Shown here: positions 51,301-63,300 of the stretch, piece by piece
How the letters are laid out: each line of letters starts with the position of its first letter
Numbering within the stretch: position 1 is the first letter of the stretch
Source: Trebouxia sp. TZW2008
Lineage: Eukaryota > Chlorophyta > Trebouxiophyceae > Trebouxiales > Trebouxiaceae
Direction: 5' to 3'
Length of the DNA: 64,000 nt
NCBI GenBank assembly: GCA_002118135.1
Contig: BDIU01000172.1
Coordinates: forward strand, 62,001-126,000
Position numbers and translations under genes: made by a program
The notes under the pieces: generated by a model
Seen by the model: the letters and a program-made list of their open reading frames with translations, nothing else
What the model was told of the DNA's origin: nothing
Database searches by the model: none

Positions 51301-54300
51301 CAGACAATGGCAATGGTAGAAGCCATTTGGCCATCAGAACAGCTTGCAGCTGCACTCAGCAACCCTCCTGAGACTCAGCCCCTGGACCCAGCAGACCCAC
51401 AGGTCAGTTTCTCAGCCCGTGACAGGACCAAGCATGTCTGTCACATGCAAAGTTTGGCGAGAGATCATTGCCCTCCAGACAAAGCTGAAGATCCCTCTTC
51501 CCAAGGCTCTACAGTGACTCCCACTTACAGCTTTTGTGTTGTGAGCTGACATTCTGTGATCAGACACAACTGTCAACACCTGGAGCCTTGTTGTGTGCCC
51601 TGGTACCAAAGCACAAACTTTATGCACACTAGTCTCATAGCCTGTGACATGGCAGTTTCTTGATGGACTCGCTGCCGTGAAAAGTGGTTCCATGCTGCCC
51701 AGGTTCAAATTCCACATTTTGTGAGGATGGTGGCCTTAGTCATGGCAGACCAGCTACGCACAGTGGTGTTGAACTCCATCAATGCCTTCTGCAAATTGTG
51801 GAACCCCTTTGATCTGGCTGCTGACCCCCATGCAGCCTCTGCTGGCTGCCCCTTGGAAAAAGAAGACGGCTCAATTGAGGTCAAAATTGTCTGCCTTTCA
51901 ATGCTAATGATAATGAGTTTACATCTTAGCACCGATTTTAATGTCTGATGTCAAATGTTTGAGATGCATTGGCCTGGGCTCACCTGTTTGTTGACAAGCA
52001 ACAGCACACACTCTCATGATTTTGTGTGACAGAAGCCATATGAGCAACAAGCAATGCAGCTTCTTGAGCGCAACTGATTGTCCACTCATTGGTGCTCCTT
52101 CATGCAAGCGCCGGGATAGCAGACCCTCTGAGCTGCAAGGAGGTTCATCTCAGACACCCACCAAGCATTTCTACAGCTTGTACATGCCGTGCAAATTGCA
52201 GCCGCATCAAGCTCGTCACTGCTTTCTGGCTCGTGCAGTTCAGCATTCAAGCCTTAGACTGCTCACGTTTGAGCCGCATGTATTTGAGTCGCAGGGCAAG
52301 TGGGGTGAAGACTTGTATAGCCCCGTGCCCAGACCAATGTTCCTGGTTAGGCTGATTACTGTGGCTGGTCAGCTGATGTTTGACCCGCCACTCGACAGCA
52401 TAGAGCAGTCTGTGCTGGAGGCATATGATGCAATTGTCCTGCGCTCTACCAACGTCGATGACATCACAACAAAGGTACCACATCTCACCCAAAGTAGCTG
52501 AATAATTACTATTGCAGAGAACCCAATTACGCGTGTACTTTGCGACAAAGACAATGCCTTTTTTTCTGGGAACTGTATTGCTGCACTGCATGCTGGTCAC
52601 ACTGAGATGCACAGCTTTTGTGTATTGTCGGCACAAGTGCCGCTCCATCAACTGAAAGCACCAAGCACTCCAGTGCGCATTTAAGCCAATAGCGCACATT
52701 GCCTGTAGATTACCTACTCTGGGCAAGAGAAGGGCATGGCAACCATCGACCCCAAGGACCCTCGCAACCAGGGACCCAGGGCTCGGATTGCACATGTGAT
52801 CAAGATGAATTTGGACAGTCCCAACAAGCTGTGTGCGGCGTTCAAGCATGCATTTGGCAGCCTGCTGGCTGTTGAAAACAAGGAGTACCTTGAGGTGACT
52901 CACCACGACTTATCATGTGCTGTACGCCACAGGAATGTCCTACATCTGCTCTGGATGGAAAGCCTGTCATGGTGCGGTGGTACCCATGAATGTGCTACAT
53001 AACCAAGCACCCATGAGGTTTGGCAGATGGATCCGTCCTTCTGGTCAAAAGCTGTGAACACCCTAATTGAGATGATGCTAAACGCCACTATGCAGGAGTC
53101 AAGGTACATGCACTGAATACACTGAACTCTGTTGCTGCTGATGCTGTCCCTGATGCTGCCTCTGATTTCAATGCAGGCGTGGCTTGCTGCCAATCACAGC
53201 TTGGAAGAAACACAAGCTGAGATGGCACGCCTGCAACAGCTGGCAGATGCTGTTGTTAACATTGCAGAGCCCAAGGTCACATTCAGGCTAATTCAGGTAC
53301 GTGCGGTACGCTGCATTCATACAACTAGCACCTATGACAGCATGTGCAATACCTTGTCATCGACATTTATCATTATAGCATCTACGGTTACTCTGACTAG
53401 AAGCTTCTGGCCTACTGTACTTGTGCTCACCCATAACCTATCATGAGCAAGCAATAATAATGATTTGTGCAGAGCACACTGCATACCACAAGCTGCTGTG
53501 TGAGGTCCATGTTTGCCTTGCTTTCCTCTAGTGTAACCTAGTGCTCAGGGTACATGCCCCTCACAGTCTTGATCTGTCTCAAAGTACACATCAGTGCAGG
53601 TGGACTGCATCAGCGCCAAGGCAAGCATTCTGCAGCAGGCAGTTACCCTGAGGCAGGCATTGCAGCATCAAATAGCTGTTGCTTGGACTGAGAGCAACAA
53701 ATCTGTCAGTGTTAGGTATGTTGTTTTGCATGCAATTCATGCTGACAATACTACAAGCCAAACCCTCTGATGCATGGAAAAGTATGCTGCATTCATTCAC
53801 CAGTGTATTGTTGATAATCGTTGTGACTCATGCCTGCAAAATTAATGTTTTCATTGCACTGTTTTGCTGCTCCTGCACTTGACGCAAATGTCCTCAGCCA
53901 TTTGCTCCGTTCACCATACAGTCCACGGCTGGCGCACATGACTCAATCTATTTCTCCTGTGGCAATCAGCTTCAGGAAACAGCAGCACCCCCCTGCAGGT
54001 ACAATGCGCTGTGCACAAAGCTGCAGCTGACACCTGAAACAACAGAGGCAATGGACGAGCAAGAGAAATTCATGGCGTCCACTGCAGCCGAATTGGGCAG
54101 CCTAAGTCAGCAGATAGCAGCCAGCCAGGTCACCTTCGAGGCGTTGCAGGGCAGTCAGTACATGACTGAGGAAGAAGAGAGCGACGTGTTTTGGGCCATG
54201 CGCAGATGGCCCAACAAGCTTGCTGAGGTCAGCCCACACACCAAGACTCACATGTGCTGTTGCATCACACTGCGTGCGCAACCTTTCTGCTGGTCCTCTG

Positions 54301-57300
54301 TTCTGTGCATGAAGAGAAACTTGGAGATGCGGTTGCAGTCAGGTTGCTTTGGCGCCTTCTTCAGCAGTCTGCTGGCAGGGATGATCATTTGCCGCGTGGT
54401 AGGCGCGTGGTAGACAAATTGGGTGCGAACAACGTCAATAGGCTGATGTTAAAGCTCATTGCAATGCTGCAGTCCAAGCCAAGATACTTCTGGGCTTGCA
54501 GTGGCCAGCATGACCTGACACAGCACATGCACAAAAATCTGTAAGCCGCCAGGATGGTCACTTACGTGAGCAGCATCAGGCAATGTTTTACACACTCAAA
54601 TGCAGGTGCTAGAGGAGGCAGGCAAGATGCTGAAGCGCCACAAGCAGCGCTTTCTGGCAGACCTGCATGTTGACCAGCAGAAGCTGCGGGCCCAGCTGGA
54701 GGTGCTGCGCTCTGATGTGGAGACCTTTGCAGATCTGGGAGACATAGCTCAGGTCCTATCCAGCGCCTGCAAAATCATCTTTCTATGCTTGCTGTTGTTT
54801 GTTGTCGGTCTCAAAAAAGGACTGTTGTACAATGGACGCCACAGAGCATCACAACAAATGCGGACTTTAAATTTACCAACAGTGTGTTGCAAAGGCATTG
54901 CTTCAGCCCAAATGAAGCAATATGCCTGCTCGTGTATACATGTCAGCCAATGTCACATACTGTTTGAACAAGCTGCACAGCGTCGCAACATTGTTGTCTA
55001 GCCTGACTTTGGCTGCAATGCTACTGAACCAGGTAGATGAGCGTCTTGGCGCTGTTCAAGACCTTGAAACGCGCTTGAAGCAGAGCCAGGAGATGGCAGA
55101 CCTGTTCACCAACAGGGAGCGCATCTTTGACCTGCCTCCCTCCTCCTTCCCTGCTCTTGCTGGTGAATAGCCAGTGTTTGGCCAGTGCATGCTGTGTATT
55201 GCACTGAAGCTGGCTGACAGTCCAATCATACACATTGTCATTCAATTGTCTTTCAGCGATGCCCTGGCTCCATTTGCTAGAGACAGGCTCATATGAAGCA
55301 ACCCCATTGAATGCTCAGCTGTATGACAATGCAACATTGCTTCGTCACCAAGAATCGGCACTTCGGCAGCTTTCATGCCTTACAATCCAGCATTTGCCAT
55401 TATAGCTGGACGCTATGAAACAAAGCAGGGTCTACTATGCATTCGTCACCAACAGACTTATTTTCCTGTTACAACAAGACCATCCATGATGCAGCAGCAA
55501 CTTCTGCCCAGAACAATTGTTAGACCAGTGCTAGTAATATGATGCTGTCTTTGCAGAGATTCAGAAGATGCTGGAGCCGCTGTCCAGCTTGTGGGATATG
55601 TGCAGCGAGTTCACGCATCATCTGCCAGACTGGATGGACGGCCCAATTGTGGCCATCAATGCTGAGCAAGTGGCTGTAGACTGTGAGAAGTGGTGAGTTG
55701 CTGCTCCTCAGCTGCGCATCAGATGTCTTGTTTGCAAAAGCTCATGAGTTGATCAGAAGGAGCTATAGCTTATTGTTAGCTACTCATTTGGCTTGTGTGA
55801 AAAGCTTGACAGCTGATTGCCATGACTTGTAGCCCACACCAAAATCCTCAGAATTTCTCGTTGCAGGTTTGAAGGCAGTCTTTATTGACCGCAAGAATGC
55901 TGTTTGTAGGTATCGCCAGACAGCAAAGATCAGCAAGGCAATGCTAGGCCCAGCAGCAGAAGTGCTGGCCACCCTGAGGGGTAAGCTGGAAGGTTTCCAG
56001 GAGCACCTGCCCCTCATCAAGGCTCTGCGCAACCCAGGCCTGCGTGACAGACACTGGGACAAAATCAGCCAAAGTAAGCCACATCAGCCTTATGATTGTG
56101 CATATGCGGTGCAGGCTAGAGCAAGCCATGGTGTGGGTAGTCCTGAGAAACACGTCTTACCTTGCTGCCAGCATCTGAGCACTCAAACGAAGCATGTTGA
56201 CGATCTTATGAACTCCCTTTACAAAACAACAGCTGCGTTTTCCAGTCTACATATGCTTTACAAGCTTCTGCCAAGGTTGCTGTGGGCTGTGAGGAGCTTT
56301 GCCTGCAGCTTGTTGATGTGATGCTTGCAGAGGTTGGGGTGCCAGTCAAGGCAGATGCCAGCTTCAGTGTGAGCAGAGCACTGCAGCTGCAGCTGCCCAA
56401 GCAGTTGGCCATTCTTGAGGAAGTCAGCGAGCATGCCAGCAGGGAGTATTCTCTTGAGCGGGCTTTGGACAAGATGCAGGTAGGCAATGCTCTTGTGCGC
56501 TGACGACCTCTGGCTGTTTTGTGAGAAGTTGCTGCCACAAACTTCATGCTGTCATTGTATGTAGTGCACATTTTGGGCATTTACTACCAATTCAAAGCTC
56601 AAACAACAGAGCCGTTGCTTGAGCGCATGCATTGTCAGTTGCAGCTCAAATTCTCTGCAGCAGACGTTGGCATATCCTTGTCATGATCAGTTGTAAGCAG
56701 CAATGCTGTGTAACTGTATGCGTCTGGTCATCGTCATGTTGTCCCTTGACCGCTTTCAGGGCGCACAAGTCATGATTGTGTGAACAGATCAGTACTTCCT
56801 CGCACAGAGGTGGAACAGGCCAATATGGTGATCAGCAACTGAAAGTGGCATGCGACAAGCTTTTTCAGCCAAGAGAAGACCATTGTGCACACAGGCTGAC
56901 TGGTCTGGCGTGGCATTTGACACCCTGGAGTGGCGCGCCACAAACACTTACATCCTGAGAGGCCTGGATGACATTCAGACCCTGCTTGATGACCAGATTG
57001 TAAAGACCCAGGGCATGAGGGCATCTCCGTACATAGGGCCCTTTGAGGAAAGAGTGCGGCTGTGGGAAGCCAAGCTGAACCTGACCCAGGAGATCTTGGA
57101 CGAATGGCTTAAGTGCCAGCAGGTCACACTCAATCTGACACAATGCTCTTTCTGTTCACACTCTCTGTCCATACTCTCTGTCCATCTTGAGTGCTGTCCA
57201 ATCCCAAGCAGCAAGACCTTGTGTATTGCTTCAGTGACATGGTGCACAAATGCTGCAGTTCATGTGAAGCTGAATCGTCGCCCTTTGCTAAATGGATACA

Positions 57301-60300
57301 CAAATATGACATCAGTGATGCGTCGTGACAGGGCTGTACAGGGCTGTGCAGGGCTGGCTACACTTGCAACCCATCTTTGGCAGCAAAGACATTCTGCAGC
57401 AGATGCCAAACGAGGGCCGCAAGTTCAGAGCTGAGCATGCCGCTTGGCGCCGCATCATGGCTGCAATGCACAAGCTCAAAGGGCAATGGAGACAAGGCAT
57501 TTGTTGCTGTGCAGGGCTGGCTATACTTGGAACCCATCTTTGGCAGCGAAGACATTCTGCAGCAGATGCCAAATGAGGGCCGCAAGTTCAGAGCTGTGGA
57601 CGCCACCTGGCGCCGCATCATGGCAGCAGTGCGCAAAGCCCCTGAAGTGTTGGTCATGTGCAGCGATGACGAGCTGCTCAAGAACATCATTGAAGCCAAC
57701 AAGTTCCTTGAACAGGTATGGCCTTCCTGCCTGCTGACAACAGAGTATGTCAAGAAGCAGCAAGCCAAAGCTGTTTGTGCAAAAAGGCCCCTCTATGGGT
57801 CTTGCCTAGCATGCATATTCTGCTTCATTGACTCTGGCCATGAGCAGTGTAAGCACACTGTGCATGCATAGCCATTAACTGTCAGAAACATGGCTTTCAG
57901 CCTCTCTGTCATGCAATTCTGCAGGTTCAGAAGGGCTTGAATGACTACCTGGAGACAAAACGCCTGGCTTTCCCTCGCTTCTATTTCTTGTCCAATGACG
58001 AGCTGCTGGAGATATTGAGTGAGACCAAAGACCCATTGCGCGTTCAGCCCTTCTTGCGCAAGATCTTTGAGGGCATTGACAAGCTGGAGTTTGCTCCTGA
58101 TCTTGAGGTGAGAGCCCTGCTCTGACCGCTGCTGCTTGCTTGCCGTCATGGCTGTATGTGCCCTTCTCTAGCGTGTGAGCTGTGCAAAGACACGTTGACA
58201 TCATGATGTATCACATGCATCCTGTATTGACAGCACAGGATCATACACACAGACGCTGGGAATGGGTGCCAAGATTGTGCCATCCCTTTGAAGATGAAAC
58301 ATAAGGGAAATTCAATGTGCTATTTCTGCTGTGGCATGCAGGCAGGCTTGATGGCCAGATTGAAGGCTGCTGCTGCTGTTGCTTTCTCCATTGTATCTTT
58401 GGCCTGTTATGTTGCAGGTGACGGCAATGCTGAGTGAGGAAGGTGAGAAGCTTGGTCTCAAGACCACCTTCAACCCCAAGGCAGCCGGCGGCAATGTGGA
58501 GAAGTGGTTCATTGAAGCTGAAGCAGCCATGCGAGAGACTGTCAAAGATGTCACTCGCAAGTCCTTTGACGCCCATGCTGTCACCAAGCGCATTGACTGG
58601 GTGCTCCAATGGCCTGGACAGGTGTGTGTGGGCTGCTATTTGCAAGTTATGCACTGACATGCTGTACATGTCTGAACAGCATCTGTGTCTGGCCTATTGA
58701 GGTTTGTTGGGGTCATGTCTCAAAGGCCATTAGGCCCAAGCTCTCATGCCATGAGATATTGGCTGCTGCATTGCCACCTATGTGCAGTGCGAGTCTGCAT
58801 TCTGGCAACAACTTGGGTTGCTTGCAGTATTTGGTCAAAGCAACCTATGTATGCTTGACCCCTTTGTCATGCTAGCCCTGGTTGGGCCTGCTGTCTGATT
58901 GGCTGTACTTGACCCTTTCACCTGAACAAAATCTGGTGTTTCAGGTGGTTCTGTGTGTGGGCAGTATGTTCTGGACTCAGGAAGTGGCACAGGCCATCCG
59001 CAATGGCACCCTGCCAGCCTACAGCAAGCAGTGCACTGATGACCTTTTGGACGTAAGTATACCGTTTGCAGAATAACCCGCAGATTGTGACATATGACCT
59101 CTGGCTGTTTCAACATGCACATGGGTCACTGACTGCTATCATGACATTTGACATGCCAGGCTCAGCTACTGTGTCATACACAGCAGCTAATTGCGCTTGC
59201 TGAGCGTGCAGCTGCCACAGCCACTCCTGAAAAGGCTAGCATTGTAGCTGTACATGCTGAGCTATGTACATGCGGGGTCCCCAGATGCAAAATTTCACAT
59301 CTGGCTGACCTTGTGGAGTGGAAAAGGCTGTTGGTTGTGCATGCCTGGAATGCCAAACTTGTCACTATAGCTCCACAACCAAGAAAGCTGTGTCTGATGC
59401 ACAATGTCATAGGCTTGTTGTGACTGTTGCATGGTTTGTTTGCTCAATGCTGAAATTGCGGCACAGAGCTCAAGTCTTTGCTTGCTGGCAGGTTGTCAAT
59501 AAGGTGCGTGGCAAGCTGAGTAAGCTGGAGCGCAAGACTTTGAGTGCTCTGATTGTTGTGGATGTCCATGCGCGGGACGTAGCCACAGAACTTGCAACTC
59601 AAGGTGTCGCCAATGAAACAGACTTTGAGTGGATGAGTCAGCTCAGGTGGGTCTGTGTGTCAGCAGCACTTTGTGGTGATGATTGCTTGCTTATCAATAA
59701 CATCTGTGCAGCCGAGAAAGTTGCACAAAGTTGATGAGGCACAGCAAAGTGTTGGCGGACGGGCATACCCATGGTGTCAATGTTCATCACATGCATTGCT
59801 GACTCCCAGCACAAGTCTGGTAGAGTGACTGTGTTTGGGAGAATGTCAAGCCAGCACAAAGTTCTCTTGGTGCAGCTTGTTCGGATGACAGCATATTCCA
59901 TCCTATGCAGGTACTACTGGGAGAGCGATGATGTCATGGTCAGGATGATCAACGCTGCCATTGGATACGGCTATGAATACCTTGGCAACTCATCACGCCT
60001 TGTCATCACACCGTTGACAGATAGGTAAAGTCGCACTGATGCCAACCATGTCTCATCATCACAAATTACAGACCTTTTACTACAGCGTCCATTGTCATCT
60101 CTGATCTGCCGTCCCCCTTAAAGCATCCTGCAGATTGTAGCAGCACTCGTTCCGCTGAGTGCGCCTGGTCTGCTGTAATTGCTTATCACTAGCCTCACCC
60201 TGAACAAGGCAAGTTCAGAGCAGACCGCGCATGCACATACAATGCCTCAATTGCCCACTTTTCTGCCACTCCAACACCGCAGGGTTCTGCCTGCATCAGC

Positions 60301-63300
60301 TGCCTTGACTGTCTCTTGATCTATAGCAAAGCCTGAGGTCTTGCTAGCTGCAAGTTTGCATGCATTTGATGCAGAAAATATTCAAAATCAAGTGCAAGAT
60401 TATTGTCACAGCAGGAGCTGTCAACACAGTTGTTGTCATGAGCATGTGCAGATCAATTGTTCTGCCTGCAGGTGTTACCGCACTCTGATGGGGGCTCTGC
60501 ACCTGAACCTGGGGGGTGCCCCTGAGGGCCCGGCCGGCACTGGCAAGACCGAGACCACCAAAGACTTGGCAAAAGCCATGGCCATGCAGTGTGTGGTCTT
60601 CAACTGCAGTGATGGCCTGGACTACCTTGCCATGGTGAGCTCCTCCTCTGTATCGACCCAGCCTAGGAAACCCCTTGACAGCTTGCCACTGTGAAGGCTT
60701 GCAATTTTGCCCTGGTGGCTGCCGCTGCTGCTGCTGCTGCTTCAATTCATTGGACATGCATGCAAGCACATGTTTTGCCCCAAACACCAATCAAGGAACC
60801 ATTTTGGACCACTTGATCCACTCGGTGTCAGGTATGAATTCATGCCTGCTGCTGGAAACCATTGGACGTGTATGCAAATAGACCTTTTTTGTTCACACAG
60901 TAGTCAGCAAGCCGTTTCTGTCCCAAGTGAAACACCCTAAGTCAGCTGTGATTTTGTGCCTACAGGGCAAGTTCTTCAAGGGTCTGGCATCTGCTGGGGC
61001 CTGGGCCTGCTTTGATGAGTTCAATCGTATTGACTTGGAGGTGCTGTCTGTCATTGCTCAGCAAATCTTGACCATCCAAAGGGCCAAGGCTGCCAAGGTG
61101 GCCACCTTTGAGTTTGAGGGCACACGCCTCTCACTCAGGTAATTGAACATTTTGTGTTACGTCTCAGCACAGTTTCTGCTCCCTGTGTTGACTTCTGTAC
61201 ACCTCTCTTGCATGAAGCTTGTGACTCTGAACACCACTAAGGACAATTCCATCTAATGGGATCAACTCTGGCATTTCGACTCCAGGTAGCCTAGCAGTCT
61301 TGGTAAAATCACGGTCCAAAATGTTCTGCTGCAACCCTGGCTCAGCAATGCGAAACTTTGGTGCCTGTACTGCACCTATGTCGTAACAGTAGTCTGATCA
61401 GCATGACGTTGCTGTCAAGCTTACAGCTCATATGAGAAGGGATCACGATGCTTGTCTGCTGCAACTCCCGACATGCGTGCTGAAAGTCATTGTTTGGTGT
61501 GCTATGCAGGCCCACATGTAGTGTGTTCATCACAATGAACCCAGGGTACGCTGGGAGGTCAGAACTGCCAGACAACCTCAAGGCACTGTTCAGGACAGTC
61601 GCCATGATGGTGCCAGACTATGCCCTGATCTCAGAGATCATGCTGTACTCCAGTGGGTGAGCACCCTCCCAGTGACTGTGCATTTGCAGCCTGGAGACAA
61701 TCATACATTGCCTACTGTGCAACCAAGGTGCTTCTAGTGACAGCCAAAGGTGCAAGTGCGACCCTTCTCTTTGAACAAGCGTTCCTCAACTTGATGCCGT
61801 GCCTCTGGTCATTCTTGTGTGGTGTTTAGACTTTGGCTATGATGTTGGCAGCTGTTGTCCTGCACTGCACCAACTGCTCTGCTGTGGCTGTTGTGTGAGA
61901 TTATTCAATGCTGTCACACAAGTTGCAGTGGCCTTTTGACATGAGGACACTTCACTCAGGACATTTGTCGCATGGACAATACAACTGAAACAAATTAGAT
62001 CACTGAGTTTGCCTGCATTGACACTTCTGCATTGTGTGTTGAGGCAATTCAATGTAAGACATTAGTTTTGGAAACAAAGCCACCCTTTATGTCAAAACCA
62101 CACTGTGCCTCGTGAGCAGGTACTTGCAAGCCAGGGAGTTGGCTAGAAAGCTAGTGGCGACCTATCGCCTCTGCTCAGAACAGCTGTCGAGCCAGTCTCA
62201 CTACGACTATGGCATGAGGGCAGTCATCAGCGTGCTGCGCGCTGCGGGCGCCAACAAGCAGAAATGGGGTGAAATGGCTGAGGAGCTGCTCATGCTCAGA
62301 TCAATCAGGGACGTCAATCAGCCCAAATTCCTGGCGCCTGACATCCCCTTGTTTGAGGGCATCCTGGCTGACCTGTTCCCTGGGGTGAGTATTGCAATGA
62401 CTACGCTTTCCTCCCTCAAACTTATTCATGGCATTGATGCAAAGTCGAATGTACCATTCCTTGTTTGAGGGCATCCTGACTGGCTGGATCGCTGTGGTGA
62501 GCTTTGCAATGAGCAGGCTTCCTGCTTCGAACTGTGCTGGAGCGGCAGTGCTGTTGAAGTAATATGCACGATGCTCTGTCACCTCTGATTTTATACACAA
62601 GTGCATCTCCAGGATCAGAGGCATTGGAGCTGCAGCTGTGCACTGCAATGTGGAATTGGGCTGAACGTCTGAGAAGGCAATGCAATGCTGATGCTGCAGT
62701 ACAGCTCAAAGGAGCAACAAATAGCATCTGGAACAGCCAGCAGATGGTAGTCAGACGCAGCAACAGATCAGTCATGCAGCGGGTAGTTTGAAAATCATCA
62801 ATCTTTCTTGATAGCATTGCTTGCTCTCCTCAGGTGTCACTGCCAGCCCCAGACTACAAGGACCTTGACGACTGCCTGCGTTCAGCCTGCACCGCAGCCA
62901 ATCTGCAAGCCACGCCAGTCTTCATTGAGAAGGCTCATCAGCTGTATGAAATGGTGCTGGTGCGGCACGGCCTGATGATAGTGGGCTACAGCTTTGCTGC
63001 TAAGACCAGCATCTACCGCATGCTGGCGGCTGCTCTTGGAGAGCTGCATGACAAGAAATTGTTGGATGAGAACAAGTATGTTCTGGTCTGCTGTCATGCA
63101 AAGCAGTCTGCTGCACAACTGATGCTGTGGCCATAGTGATCTTGATTGCATGTATAGCCCAGGGTGGCAGAGCAGAAGTAGTTGTCTGAAATGGCTCAAG
63201 TTGAAATGTTTCAAGGCTGCAGCGTATGTGTTGCATGCATACCAAAGTGAGCAGCATCCTGTGACAAAGCGCAACCATGTTTTGTTTGCCTGACAGCAGA

